From Dromaius novaehollandiae (Eukaryota > Chordata > Aves > Casuariiformes > Dromaiidae): 64,000 nucleotides of DNA. A program made the position numbers and the translations under genes. Below the pieces are notes generated by a model. The model worked only from the letters and a program-made list of their open reading frames with translations. It had not been told where the DNA came from and searched no databases. Location of the stretch: contig NC_088112.1 of the NCBI RefSeq assembly GCF_036370855.1, positions 13,818,469 to 13,882,468 on the forward strand, written 5' to 3'. Shown here piece by piece: positions 1 through 13,589 of this stretch. The first letter of the stretch is position 1. The number at the start of each line of letters is the position of its first letter.

Positions 1-3000
1 GAATATTATCAGAAGTATTTAAGTGACTCAGAAATCTGTATCATCTCTTAAACGCTTGTATAAACTCTGAGGACTTCACATTCAGGGCTTAGACTTTAAA
101 GATGCAAAAACTCTTTTGAAGGGTTTACTCCAAAACCTCGGACTCTTCCTTCAAATAAGAGAGTGATAAGACACACAAGTAGCTTGCCGAGTTGGCAAGC
201 ACTACGTTCATCATTTCCAGGATCTGGTTGTTTGGGATTTTTCTGCTCTTCTTGTGCTGCCCATTTCGAAGCCCATTTTTCCTGGTGTCCGTGCTAACCT
301 CAGAGCGCCTCCTGACTTCGGCAGAAGTAAAACTAACTTCAGCAGCTGGCCTCCGACATTTTGACCGCAGCTGGAGGCATACCTTTGACAAGGGAAATTT
401 TGCCAAAGGACTGCACAGCAGTGCTTGCGTCACAATGAATTTTGAGATACTAAGAGGTATTCACCTATTTATGTACTTTCCTGAGCTTTGGAAACCTTGG
501 ACTTGGAGTCCAAGTCCCTGCTTTGCCTGGTTCGCATCGGGGAATTTCCTTGTTGCCTTCAACCAGGATCTCTGTGGCTCAAGGCAGACCAAGGGCTTAA
601 GCTTGGGCCTCCAACCTTCCTTCACCGGTTCCTGCAGGGAGGGCTGCACACACAGTCCCTCAAAAAGGTCCCACCTGGGGGAAAAGCAATAAAAATTTGG
701 GTAAAGAGATAGCCAAATGGTGCCCACTACACAGGTGGGGAAGCATTGCTTTCTTTAGGAGCTCTGAGCTCTCCTGTGAGGACTGGAAGCTCTGTACCTG
801 TTTTAAAGCCTGCCTTCCAGCAAAGCTGCAACGTGCTTAAACACTTCCTTGAATAGAAACCTTGTGAAAGGCATTGGTCACCGCCCAGCACCGTGCAGCG
901 AGCTGGACATTGTGGTCCTTACTCAGGGAGGAGGAAGGTTAGCCCGCCGAGCGGCGGCGGCCATGCGCGTGCCCGCCGTACGCACGCACGGCCATCACGG
1001 GCGGTGCGCATACGCTGTTCCTGCCTCCCGAGCAGGCTGCTACGGCAAGGCTCACACCCCACCGATCTCCCTGGAGGGCTTAGGGAGCATTCAGAAGCCT
1101 CCCGAAATGCCTTACAAACGACGTATGGAGAAATTACTTCCTCCAGCCCTGAACCAGAGTCCTTGTCGTGGCGCGATGAAGGAACTGTTAAACAGACACA
1201 GCAGCAGAGCTGGAGCTGGACTTGGGCCAGGGCATTTCAAGCAACTTGTAAAAAGTTCACTGATTCTTTAATGGCTCCACCTGGCTAGCACAGGCCCCCT
1301 GTTTTATGTGCTTTGCAGAAGATATGCTGCAGGAGAAGTGTCTTAGATGATATGAATCAAACTGGTTCTTCTAACATCGTGTTGGTCTGGAATAGCTGTT
1401 GACCTGATGGAGTGTTAATGGGAACATTTATTTGTTTCTTTATCACTACAAAGATGTCATATATACTTACCCCACTGCTGCCACTGTTCCCAAAGGGCTG
1501 TCAGCACAAGAGCCATTATAACATGACTGCCGGAGGTAATATATTTTTTTCACACATTATTTCTTCAAATCATTCTGTAAAGAAGGAAAAAAAAAAAAAG
1601 ACCTTCGATACAAAAATTGCTGGTTAAAGAACAGTGCAGCATGACATGAGCCAAAGCAGCTTTTCTAAATGCCTGTCATTCTCCCCTTTTATTGCTTACG
1701 GAGAATGCTGCACACGCAGGCTGGGTTTGGCTTGGCACGGGGTGTGTGTACGGCACCTGGCACGACGAGGGTGTGATTTGCCACTGGGACTCTTAGGCGC
1801 TTTCCCTGTTCATGTAAATAAACAGATTAAGTTTGCCTGGCACTGCTGAACTGCGCAACTATCCTGCACAGAGGAGCTGCATTTGAGTGATATATCCAGT
1901 CTTTTATATTTCTTTATATTTTTGGCTTATGCAAGAATATGAAGGCTTTAAAACAGAGTGTTGTGGTAACTCAGTTATTATTAAATAAAAATGAGACAGA
2001 ACCTACAGCCTTTACCTAGGGAAAAAATTCCCATTGCATTTCATTTGTGTTATGCAATGACTTGACAGTTTAAGGAAATTGCTAATGGGACCTTTTACTG
2101 CTAGGTCACTAGTTCAAATCTGGCTCTGTCAGTAATGACCAAGAGTATCTGACGAATGTTTGATGACGTGAGATTAAAATATGGGTCTCAATCCATTTAT
2201 CAGTAGAGAACCCCCTTCAACAGCTCGAGCCCCTTCATGCTAATCTCAGCAGAAAAGCCTGCAGTGGTGGAGCGTGAACAAGCCCTCTGCAGCCCGACAG
2301 TAGATCAAGGTCAGCGTGGGGGCATGCAGATGGAAAAGCTTACAGCACCGATGTCTGGGCAGAACCTGTCTGTGGATAAACAAATCCACTATTTAACGCA
2401 CTAAAATACTTCAGTAACAGTAAAGTAGGAGAGAGCCAAATCCGGTATTGTTCTCAAAGGGAAAATGATCTTGGTGTATGGGGGAAGATGGAAACATTAG
2501 GAAATCCAGGATCAGGGACTGGTTTATAGTAGTGCCAAGACTCAGAAATTCTGAATTTTTCAAACTGAATAGTTCTGTTTCAGTTTCTCCATGTTATAAT
2601 ATAAAGTTGCAGAAGTTGAAACTCAGATGTAAAGGTAACCTGGTAAGGGGTGAGTATGTCTCAAAAAACAAGAAAGCAGACTAACTACAATGAACAGGAG
2701 AAGAAGGTATTGCCTCATTCAGTATCTCACAAACCGCCCCTTGCTCCAAAGCAGCGTAAAGCATCACTGGCAGGATTTGGCAACCGCTGACAAGCAAAGA
2801 CCAAGGACTGATGTCTGAGCAAGAAGCAGCCGTCTGCCCTTCTGAGCACAGGCTGCTTCCAAATAAACCCCAGGGCCAGGTGCACACGCTCGACTCCGTC
2901 TGCAAAGCACATGTGCAACATCCACTTACGCAGTTTCCAGAACCTGTGCTGCCTCCTGAAGCCCATCAGCGCCTCACCAGCGAGGCCAGTCCTACCGCCC

Positions 3001-5204
3001 CAGGACGCCCCCGACAAACACGGGGTGCTGTCGAAGCGGGGTGCTGGCAGCGCGCGGGAGCTCGCGCTGCACCTTCCTGAAAGAAAGCGACGGGAGAGGC
3101 TCCGGTCCCTTGTAAACTCACCAAGGGCGCACAGCGCGTTTGCCGGCCTGAGAGTAAAATGTAAAAAGCGTGAGAGCCATCTGGCGGGAGCGGGGAGGAC
3201 TCTTTCCACTTTGCCTCATTGTTCTCGGCGCTTTTGCCACGGGCTAAATCCAGCAGTGGAGAACAGCAGGCCAGATGCTGAGAAACCCGGGAACGCTCAA
3301 GGGGCCGCGTCACCTCGCTCGCCTTGGCACGGCACCTTCCACCTCAAAACATCCTTTTTAAGGAGAGTATGTTTACGAGGACAATATCACCCCTAAAACA
3401 CACTGCACTTCTGCAAAGTGCTGCTGTACAGGAGATGGACCCATCGGCGGAGCCAAGGCCTGGCACACAGGGACACACCACATACATCAGCACTGCGGCA
3501 TGAAAACCGACTGGCACCATCCAGGGAAAGGCGCGAGAAAGTCAGCGGAGCTGCGGGCAGCAAAGGGCTCCTCTGTCCCATTTACAGGGCAGGACCAGGT
3601 CCCAGAAGGGCCACACGCCAACACCACAAGCAGGGTCTGCAACAGTGACATACCATCAACGGGCACTATTTTCTAGGTGCACATAGATGATCTGCCTCTC
3701 TTGCTTGCATTTGGTTTTGATACCTGGAAATTAACAGCTTTCTTTAGCACACTGAGTATCATTTATCAGAGAAAGCAAACTTACTGCCTGGGAAGAGCAC
3801 AGAGTATTAACCACCACCCAACATCTCCCCGCGGAAGGAAACCGGGCAGCATCGGTGACGCCCAGGAATGACGTGAGGTGCTACCAGCAACCCTGCTCCT
3901 GCTCCACGTGTGCTGGTGCTCACTTTAGCCGCTGCGCAGTCGCCCTTTGGCCCCAAACTGGGCAAAAAGGGAAGCTGCTGCTTCCCTCTGTGCTGCCACG
4001 TGAAGGATTCATACCCCGATATTTGAGGTAGTCGCTTTTTTGACCTCAGTGCAGTGACAAAAATCGGGTAAAACATGGTTCAGTTATTTACATAAACTGC
4101 AGGCAGTTCAGAGCAGTGTCTTGGGATCCCCTCTCTTTGGTCCTATTAACCAGAATAAACTAAAGCTTCCTGAAATCTGAGTTTTCCAGGTGAAAAATTA
4201 GAAATAGAAGAAAAGCAGAAATTTGTCATTTGCCAAGGAGTCTCAGCTGCTCCAGGAAACTGCTCGACAAACAGCCACCGGTCACGCAAAGGGCATGCCA
4301 GCACGTGCAGACGAAGGTCTCACTTCGTACAATGCTCACGCTGTATAACAGAGCATATTTTGCTGTGTCCTCCAAGATGCACTCACCCAAATCACATCCC
4401 AGCAGGATCCCGGACAGCCTCAGAATGAATCAAAACCCAGAACTAAAAATGCTGTTATGACCCTCCAACTGCACCGCTTTGAACAGTCTCACATGCTTTA
4501 GGGGTGCGAGTATAGAGAATTACATTTTAATTCTAATATTCAGCCCCCTTTACCTGATGTTTTATACAAAAGTCTCTATACCTTTGCATCTTTTCCACTT
4601 GCTGGGATCTGGTCCATGTCAATCTGTGCGCGCTTCTTCTAGGGTCTTTTAAGGCTGCAGAAATGACAATTTCCACATTAGTTACAAAATAATTACCCAT
4701 AATAATTTAATAATGAGCTTTCCCTTTAAATTATTAACATAGGTAGCCAAGAAAATTGTCAGTTTTAACAAGTTTAAATTCAAATGATAAATGCCAAATC
4801 TGTGTTAAATGAGACCAGCAAATTAGCAATTAAAATATTTATGCAAGGAGGCAAAAGATATTGTATTCAAACAGTGGAAGAACAGTCTCCCATCGGGGTA
4901 TTTGACAATGCCCTGTGTTTGCATATCTCAGCTTTAAAACCCTGTGCAAAGGGAAGAGGAAAAAATAACTGAACCCATAATTGAGGCTGGACAGTGTTGA
5001 TTGGCACCCGGTGGGATTTCACTAGAATCCAAGCAATTCTCAGAATACCCTTGGGTTATATTGAGAAGAAATCCTGACCCTGGTCATATTATTTCTATCA
5101 TATAAATCTTTATCTGTGGGAAGCTCCAAAGAAAGAAATTGCTTCATAGCATCTAATTGCTTCGTCATTGAGAACTGAGTTGAATATGTTATCTAACTTT
5201 TGAA

Positions 5205-5216
5205 GGGGGGGGGGGG
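5205..5216. repeat. Run of 12 G
   Basis: A G12 tract in the intergenic region left of RNF145. Confidence 0.95.
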
Positions 5217-6324
5217 AATCTTTCACGCTGAAAAAAAAATTATCAGCTTCAGAGCAGGTCTCTGATCCGCTGCAAATGCAAATCCCGTTTTCCTGACGGA
5301 CTTTGAGGCCAGGAGCTGCTACCAGAGCAGGGGTGTTGCACTACACTGTCGCGGGGAACACGCTGGAGCAGAGCCTCACGTGGTATCCACTGGGGGAAAT
5401 CAGATATGGATTTTTTTTTTCTTTCCCTGAAACTCCTGGAGTTAGGAGACCCAAAAGCCAAAACGAAAAGCAGCGTCCGTCCTCGGCAGCAGCCCAGCAG
5501 CGCCCGCACCTGTGCGCCGCGCGGGCTCCCGTCTGCGGAGCTGCAGTGCCCCAGCGCGGCCGCTGGCGAAAGGTGCCGCTGCTCGGTCCCAAACCTCTGG
5601 GCTTCTGCACTATCATTTTTTAACTCTTCTTCTTCTTTTTTTAATTCCCTCTAAACTCCTTTTTCTCCCGCCTCTATCCTCTGCAGCCTGATCATATTTA
5701 TGATTGAAAAGAACCTCGTGAAAATACAGTTTTCCAGGCGTTGCGGGTCTTTTGGAAAGTTTGGAGTTGGACTCGTCGCTTGGGACCCTAAGGGGCAGTT
5801 CACAGAGTCTCAGTACAAGGCTTAATTTCATCCAGATGTTTACGCTAAGATGTCCAAATGTCTTTAGGGTTGGACCTTCAGTGGGAAGCACAGATTTAGC
5901 GCCAGTTTTCTGCCCAGGGAAAAGTTTTATCCCACAGCCAAACAGAGAGTAACCAGTGTGATTACAGGAGCAGGAAACATTTGGAAAAGCCGTAACCTAC
6001 CGAAGCTGCTGAGCAGCCAGCACTGCCCACTTCCCCGCTGAAGAGCGGCACAAGCAAATACAGAGCTGGCCGGGTCCGAAACCCGAGGGGTGATTTGGAG
6101 CCAGTCGGTGACAGCCCGTCTAACAAACCCCACAAGGGTAGGACCTGTTTTTTTCTGTAGAGAACAAGCCTGGGAAAGAGATGATGACAGCCCAACAGTG
6201 GCACAACAGCATCCTAAAACTAGCACCTTCCTCCCAGGGCCAGGCAATTTTCAGAGCTCGGTTTAAATTCCTCAGTCATACCAAGGGAAAAGGTGACCTA
6301 CAGTTGCCTTCAATTATTCTGTCT

Positions 6325-6400
6325 AGCTCCAAGACCTTAGGAGAAGTCAGGGCTGGGAGAGACCTGGAAGCCATCAGATCCACCTCTCCGTCCTAGGACA
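6325..6400 (-). repeat. Possible degraded CR1 end
   Basis: GGGCTGGGAGAGACCTGGAA followed by CATCAGATCCACC resembles the reverse complement of a CR1 3' end (the usual ...GGTTGGAAGGGACCT...CATCTAGTCCAACC). It is short and diverged. Confidence 0.3.
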
Positions 6401-7547
6401 ACTCTAACTACATCTTCTGCGCTTGATGCTGCCATGCAGATCCAGGCTGCAGCTTTGTCTAGGGCAAGGGCAGGACACGGCTCTGGTGGGGACTTCAGAG
6501 GCCACAGGAGGAAGGACTGGCTCCAGCAGGAGAGCACCAGCGGCCACCAGGGCAGCACAGCTGCCACCAGCAGCCAAATCTGCACCTGGGAGAGCTGCTC
6601 CGGTGGGAGACTGGAGCCCAGCTTTTATGAAAATGCATCTAACCAGCCTATTGCCATTTACTACAGCTGGACACAAACACTCACAAACCAGGATCCCCAC
6701 TGTGCTAAATGCATTGATCAAACTCAGAGCGAGGAGCTGGCATGCTAGGTTGCAGTTTCAGCAGTACTTAGGATATTTAAGCACATCGAAGTATAATGAA
6801 GATTTCTGGTAATATTCAACAGTTTGGTTGGGGGGCTTTTCCCACTGGTTGTTTCTTACCACCTGTGCAAATGAAGGTCATTACTAACATGTTTTCAGCA
6901 AGATGACCAGCTCAACTATACCAAATATTCACACACATGTAGGATAAGTTTTTATATTGGAAATAAAATCTATCTTAACAGAGTACAATTTTTCATTTTT
7001 CTCTACTTATAAAAACACACTTTCTAACACAGAGGGCCTTTGAGAAATTAATTTCCATCTGAAAACAAACAAGGGCTGAAAAAGTTTACAAAGGAACCCA
7101 TCTTTCAAGGACATTTCCTTTTAAATTGCACAATATGGCTCTTAGCAAGGAAAATAAATAAAACTTAATCCCTCTGCATTCCAGCTGGCATTTTTTCCCC
7201 AAGCTAGCAGCAAACGATCAATTTAAAGAAAACTCGGACTATGGTCAATTAAGGAACTGTATATCATTTCATTTATAAATAAAGATACCATTTCAATTAA
7301 TTATTTTTAGCCTATTAAGTCAGTTTTACACTTGAAATTCCTAAGACTGAAGTCATTTATCCACTTCCCAGGCCTGGGCATTTCACATCTACTGCTGCAA
7401 AATTCTGCAGATCTTCTAGTCTTTGGCTGTTGGTAGCTGAAGCTGTCTCCAGCTAATGCTGATTTATTTAAGAATGTGGATTATACGCCTCCAGGAAATG
7501 GCAACCTCTGGGAAAAAATGTGTCTAATTACTTGCAACACTTAGAAT

Positions 7548-7631
7548 TTTTTTTTTTTTTTTTTTGCTTGGTTGCTTGTGCATTCAAATAGTTTTCTTTT
7601 CTTTTTCTTTTCTTTTCTTTTTTTTTTTTTA
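7548..7631. repeat. T-rich and TTTCT-type simple repeats
   Basis: A T18 run followed after 30 bp by a (TTTTC)n-like stretch ending in another T run. Confidence 0.85.
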
Positions 7632-10600
7632 CAGCTTTTCTGTTTAACCAAGATGGTTATCTCTAGGTTTATGGACATACAGATCTGCTCTCTTAGCATT
7701 GTTTAGTATACTTATTCCAAGATACCTCTCAAAATTTTTGCAGGATACTTATTTCTCTAAAAGACAATTAGTGTTTGTTTTCAAGAGAATAACCAACACC
7801 TTTGAGTGACGAAATACATTTGTTGAATGTTTTATCAGCTAACTATAAACTTCTTTATGACATTGCACAGGATTTGCCTGGCAAGATCTCCAGACCTGCA
7901 CTAGATGTCCGCAGGCACAGCCGCTTGGTGCTGCAGCCCTGAACCACAAAACAGAGAAGGGTCACCACATCTTTAGCCTAGGCTCCAGGAGGATGCTAGT
8001 AAGTAAAATAGCCACAGTCAAAAGAAATGGGCATTGTCAAAGAGAAAACTGCATCTTGCAGCAGGCTGGGCAGGGGGGAAAAGCTGAACTGTGATCTCTA
8101 ATGTGATTGAACACACATCATGAACATAGGGACAAGTACATTTCTAAACATGGTATTGTAACACGAAGAAAAACTGAGTTAAAAATCTCATTAGCTATCA
8201 CCTTTAAAAGTACAAGCAAAGCCAAAGAGATTGCTAGAGACAGATGTTGGTCCATCTTTCCCACAAATGCTTTTATAGGGGATTACAGGTAGGACTTAGA
8301 ATATCTCTTTAAACAAGCCTTATACATCAGACTTTGACAATACTCCAGACACCGCAGAGATCAAGAAATAATGTTGGAAAGTCATTTAAAGGCCTCTTCA
8401 TACAAATTTAATATACTGGAGGAAAAGAGCCAGCACGAATCCACTGGTCATCTCCACAGCCCTCCTCAGAGCAGCATAAACCAGCAGTGGTCCAAGGACC
8501 ATCCCTTCCTGAGAACTTCCAATCCACTCTTTAAAAGCACTGTACTACAACATAACACCTATTTCAAACCAAATGTGCTTCCTGCTGTTTGCTGTCTTGG
8601 CCTGAACAACATCCAGCAACATCAGCCCCACCCTAGTTTGGTTACTCTCATTCCAAACACAGCCAGCTTCCAAACAACGTAAGACACTTTAAACTGCCAA
8701 TTCCATTTCCCAAGCATTTTTGTTTTAGACTCTGATATCAAATTTCTTGTATTTTATCTTACTTGGTTCAAAACTCAAATTGTCTCCAGAAAATGAAATC
8801 AAACTCCTTAACTTTCTCTGCTAATTAGGAAAAATATTATAAGCTTGTTGTCAAAGAGATATTCAAATATACCAGAGTTTGGGCTTAAACTGTTTTATGA
8901 AAAAGGATTCAGTAAATTAGAAATGAAATTTAAAATGGATCAGGGAAGAAGGGGCCTAGGAAAGAAGAGGTTTTCTCACATTGGAAAAGCTTGTGCCTTT
9001 CAAGAGCTTTCTGCCTTGCCATTAAATGAACTACTTCACTTGGAACAAGGAGGGAAAGATTCTGCTGCTGCAAAATAATCAATAGCCAAGGGAGGTTGGT
9101 TGTTGCCAATCTCTGCACAATTTGGACCAAGGCTTTCAAAGCAAATTCCTAGCCACACTTGTTTGTTCTTCTAGGTCTCCCAGTCTTCTGGTGGAGTTAT
9201 CACACCTTGTATAAATACATTTCCCTGAGCCCAGAGCAAAGGAATCCATAAATCAGCAGCTCTGGGATCCTCTTGAAGGTTCAAGCCACAACTGTAATCC
9301 AACAGAAATGATTAGACACACACTACCCCACCATGTGATCAGTGCTTTCATTTCCAAGAACAAGCCAACTAGCCATAAAAATCCCGACCAATTCCCATTA
9401 TATCACCTAGCTGCAAGCATCTTTTGGACTCCAAATATTCATCAATCAAGCCAAGCCACACCACACCACCATCAGAGCAGGTCCACATGAAGACAATTTC
9501 AAGCCTCAGCTTATAGTTTTCCCCCTAATCATATACACTCAAAAAACGTTTCTTGCATTTACTCATACACAGCTGCAGAGAAAAAAAAAATCAGCTTAAA
9601 GCAAGCAGTGTCCAAGAGGGAGTTCTGCACCAAACAAAGCACAGAGGTCAGGAGAGTTTGCCCAGCTGCTCTACAGAGCAGACAGAAGCTTCATTTCATT
9701 CCTGAATCCCCTGCTCTTTCGAATCTCAGCTCCATAGCAGCATTCCCACTTTTTCTCCTGTTCCCTTTCAAGTTACATAGTTTATTTCTTCTGCAAGATT
9801 TGACTCAGCTTGAGTTTTGGCAGTTCTCACTTCATCCCTGCAGTTCCTGACCCGTCAGACGCAGCTTGCTTGTCTTACTAGTATTTCTTTCCCACCCTCC
9901 CATTCCTTGCAAGCTTACTTCCAAGTTCCTTCTGGAGCTAGCTGTGCACTCAGTGTTGTCCAGAGCCTGTTTTTCAAGGAATGGTATTCTGACAGCCTTT
10001 TGGAGTTGGAAAAACAAACAAACAAACCAAAAAAAGAATAGAATGTTAATCCTCTCCTTAAAACTTTCTAGTTCAGCTAATTTTACTAACCAGTTAGCTC
10101 AGCCTAGCCCTTTGCTTCATGGACCCTGCAGTAATGTAAATGTTCCATCTCAGCTCACTCTCTACAACCAATTCTTTGTAATGGTGTTGGTATCTAACAA
10201 AGCTAGGTTGGAACTGCTACTGTAGGTGCAGCGACTACCTGAAGAAAGGTCCTGTCTACAACATATCTGAATACTTTTTATTTCTTTGACCTGCAGCATC
10301 TCTTCATCAGGTTATATCTGGAAATTAAGGCTTACCTTTCACAAGTATTCTTCCTAGCTTTGTTTCTACTACCTGCAGCCTGTGGCTCAACCAAGTCAGG
10401 CACAGTCCTTACACCCCCGTATACTCCTCTACCTGTCAGTGCTTTCCTCTTTCTACTCATCTTTCATTCACCGACATTTCCTCAGTTATTTCTACGGCCT
10501 CTCTTATCCTAAAACCATGAGAATGTGAAAAGTCCCTCAAGTATCCACACATTCCTTAAACTCCTCTGACCAGCTGTACAAGCCTCAGTGCCAGAAGCTT

Positions 10601-12397
10601 GTTTCCCAGATACTCCACTGGAGTCCGTCTGTCAAGGAGTCCTTTTCCTATGAACTCTCCAAGCTAGCAGCCTCCCCTCTTCTCTCTCCTCTCCCTCTTG
10701 CAAAGAGCAAATCTTTCAGATATGTTTCTATTCTATCATACATCTCTTGCCAGGAGTCAGGACTCTGCCTGCCTGAGCCTCCACATCTTTGAGCAGCTTC
10801 CTCAGCACAGAATACTGTTTTTGGTTCAGTGGGAGTCTTGCAGCATCATTTCTCCGAACCGACAGCAAGTACCTTCCTAGCCCTTCAGGCTCCTTTCCAA
10901 TGTCACGTTCATGTTTCCGATCTGCATTCCTGGCAGACAGCGCATTTGTTGGATCTATACTGGTAAAGGGCCTGCTGATTCTTAATGAGCATTCTTCAGG
11001 CACACTTACCTCTTACTGATGTTGGGGTAAATCCATAGTCCTTTCCTCTAGTTTTTGCCTTACCAATTAGCTATAAATAATTTAGGGTAGATATTAAAAC
11101 GTTCATTTCCAAGAGATCAGTCAGGCTCAGAAAAAGCTCCTCAGTGTAAGCAGTGAAAGCAAACCCTAATTTTTTTTTTTTTATTTTTTAAACACAACTT
11201 TCTATATTTATGAAAGCAATGAAATGACATACTCTCCGGTATAGTAATGAACTGGAGCTGATGACTCCTGTGATTCCTTTTTGCCCTACTGCTCTCATGT
11301 GAATACTGTAGATGATTGCAACTACCCCCCACCCTCACAGTGTCCCTGAGGTATTTGTATAGCAGCTGCAATCTCTCCAGCCTTCATTTCACAAGACTTA
11401 CCAAGTCTAGCTCTTTCCACCTCCTCTTCCCCACCACTTGGGGTTTTACTTGCTCCCTCCTACAGCTTTCCTACATGTGCCTGCAGAACGATTGTGGAAG
11501 TGAGGTGACCATACACAAAGGAAAAACTCTTCCCATTACTGACCTGAAGAACTTACAATGTCATCTTTCAGCACCCAGGGGATGGTGAGTAGGGTTTGAG
11601 AGAGTATCCTTTAAGGACATATTCCATGAATTGAAGAAAAGAATTTGTTTCATAGTCCTAAGCAGCACCCTGCAACAATTTCACATGGGGCCTGCCCAAA
11701 AACTCCCCATTTCTTGCCTCTACAGACTTTTAAAACACTGTGGATAGAAGGGGAAAAGTCTAAAAGGTAAGTTAAAAGCTTGGACACATACAAAACATGC
11801 TTTCAAGAGAAATTCAACTTCAGGGAAAAGCAGGTGTGGAGGAGCAGGACCCAGACCACAGCTTTACAGGAGTTTCAGAAAAGAAGAGTTCAAAGAAAAG
11901 TTTTCTTACAATTTCTCTTTGCCAGTGCTCCCAGCTTTTACTAAAAGATTTGCAGCAGATCAGTGAAGCATGTGGTGAACCTAAATTTCAGATCAAGATG
12001 CAGGAAAATAAAACAGAGAAAGAGAATCTCAGGCTGCTGCAACTGATAATCTCATCCTGTCAGGTGAGAAGGAAACAGGCCTAGGTTTGGTTTGGGGCTC
12101 AGCAGCACCAGGCAGCGTGCATGGCCTCTGGGAGCAAACACACCTTGGTGTTCTGCCACTGGTCTTTGCAGTCCAAGAGCTGGTGGCAAGAACTGGCCTT
12201 AAGGACTATACTCATCCCTGGCCAGAGGGTACCACCACAATGCAGCATCAGAACAGAAACAAGGGAGAGGCGTCAGTTTACTGATCTCCAAGGGGGAAAG
12301 ACAGCTACTATTGCAGAAAGGCCTCTCAACACATACTTAATTCAGGTAACTTTAGTACAAGAATCACATAACCAGATGTAAAAATCTTCAAATGTAA

Positions 12398-12403
12398 TTT
12401 ATT
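12398..12403 (-). terminator. Distal poly(A) signal of RNF145
   Basis: A canonical AATAAA on the minus strand (tttatt on plus), followed within 30 nt by a GT-rich element. This is the best end point for the long 3' UTR. Confidence 0.6.
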
Positions 12404-13354
12404 AAGACATTCAGCTATGTCTGTCTGTCTACATCCAAATTTACTACTAAAAATAAAATAGTATCACATTTCACATTAGGAATACCGACTTTGAAAAACA
12501 CTTGAGTCAAGCCTATTGTATAAATAAGTGACTAATTTCTCTTCATATCAAAATTCACATAAAAAAATTGCCTGCCCCCCTACTCCCACCTATTTCCCCA
12601 CCCCAGTCCCTAGTTCTACTCAAAGCCATGATGAATGTAAAAATTTAAGTATGGACATGTCCTTGTCAAAGAAAAAAGGTGCAAACCTATTAACAGCTTT
12701 AAAAGTGGCATTTGCGGAGTCTGATCATACACAATAATGTACTCATTCCCAAAGTGCAAATATCGCCAAAGTTTAATACTGTTTTAATTCAGCTGCAAGA
12801 ATTAAACGTTACACAGGACAGTACTGCAAGGCCTCTATCTGTGCCCTAAAACTCATCCCACTTTCCTCCTGCACATGGTAGCAGAGGCCAAAGTGTTCAT
12901 CAGAGCTTTAGTTTACTTCAAACAGCCCAGACTGTGCCCAATATATTAACAAAAGTTTCATATACATCAAAATATTGACGACTCCATCATAAAAGTCAAG
13001 AGTCACTATAGATTACATGAATTCAAATGCAATTGCCCCACCAAGAACACCCAAAGCATACACATGACGTATTAAGAGTGCTTCCATCTTCCAGTACAAT
13101 CACTGTTCTTGCATCTTTGACTTTCGCTTCCATGCCATAAAAAGTTTTATCAGTAACCATAGCTGCACCTCAGTCAAAGACTAGCAGGCTACTGCATTTA
13201 ACACCTCTCTGGTACCCTGGGACATAGCTGTATTTGACACCCTCTTCCTGCCCCAAACAAAAGCTAGTGTTCTCTCCATCTGTCTACAACCTCTCACAGA
13301 CCTCCTGTTCTTCTTATCCCTTACCTACGTCTTGAAAACACTCTTTCGCTTCAG

Positions 13355-13360
13355 TTTATT
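13355..13360 (-). terminator. Possible proximal poly(A) signal of RNF145
   Basis: A second AATAAA on the minus strand, about 230 nt past the stop codon. If used it would give a short 3' UTR. Downstream GT-richness is weak. Confidence 0.3.
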
Positions 13361-13589
13361 TCAGACATCCTTCCTATGCCCACAGTTCAGAGAGCTTCTG
13401 GAGTCATTTATACTGTATCTCACTGGAGTTACCACTATCAAGCAGCCCACAAAAATCAGCATGGGATATTACATTTTGACCAGCATTAATAGCTATAAAC
13501 TTCCTTCACAGCTGTGGAAGGAGAGGATTTCTTCTGAGTCAAACTTGGATCTCTGAAATGTGTTTGTTCCTGTGTCATCCTTTATCACT

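Larger units (their letters stand above)
1..12379. other. Intergenic region downstream of RNF145
   Basis: No gene is recognised on either strand; open frames are short and lack family features. By vertebrate synteny this should be the EBF1-RNF145 interval. It contains three small CpG-rich patches (about 930-1030, 2980-3260 and 5470-5600), AT-rich blocks with TAATTA-type motifs (4640-4870, 7140-7330), simple repeats, one possible CR1 end and a pyrimidine-rich stretch at 9.6-11.5 kb. Confidence 0.6.
12380..13589 (-). other. RNF145: RNF145 3' untranslated region
   Basis: This is the stretch from the stop codon to the distal poly(A) signal. It has no competing reading frame that looks real. The end is set by an AATAAA on the minus strand followed by a GT-rich stretch (tctggttatgtg), with cleavage expected around 12370-12390. 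Confidence 0.7.

Noticed and set aside
192-692. 166-codon plus-strand open frame near the left edge
   Set aside because: No recognisable family, no promoter or poly(A) signal, and overlapping open frames on the other strand of similar quality.
2095-2165. tRNA-like B box (AGTTCAAATCT) suggesting a tRNA or tRNA-derived SINE
   Set aside because: No matching A box at the right distance and no cloverleaf could be drawn.
10221-10320. Possible transposon with ends ACCTGAAGAA and TTCATCAGGT
   Set aside because: The inverted ends are imperfect and short, and no body could be recognised.
11797-12084. 95-codon plus-strand frame just past the RNF145 3' end
   Set aside because: No splice, promoter or poly(A) context and no family resemblance; length is within chance expectation.
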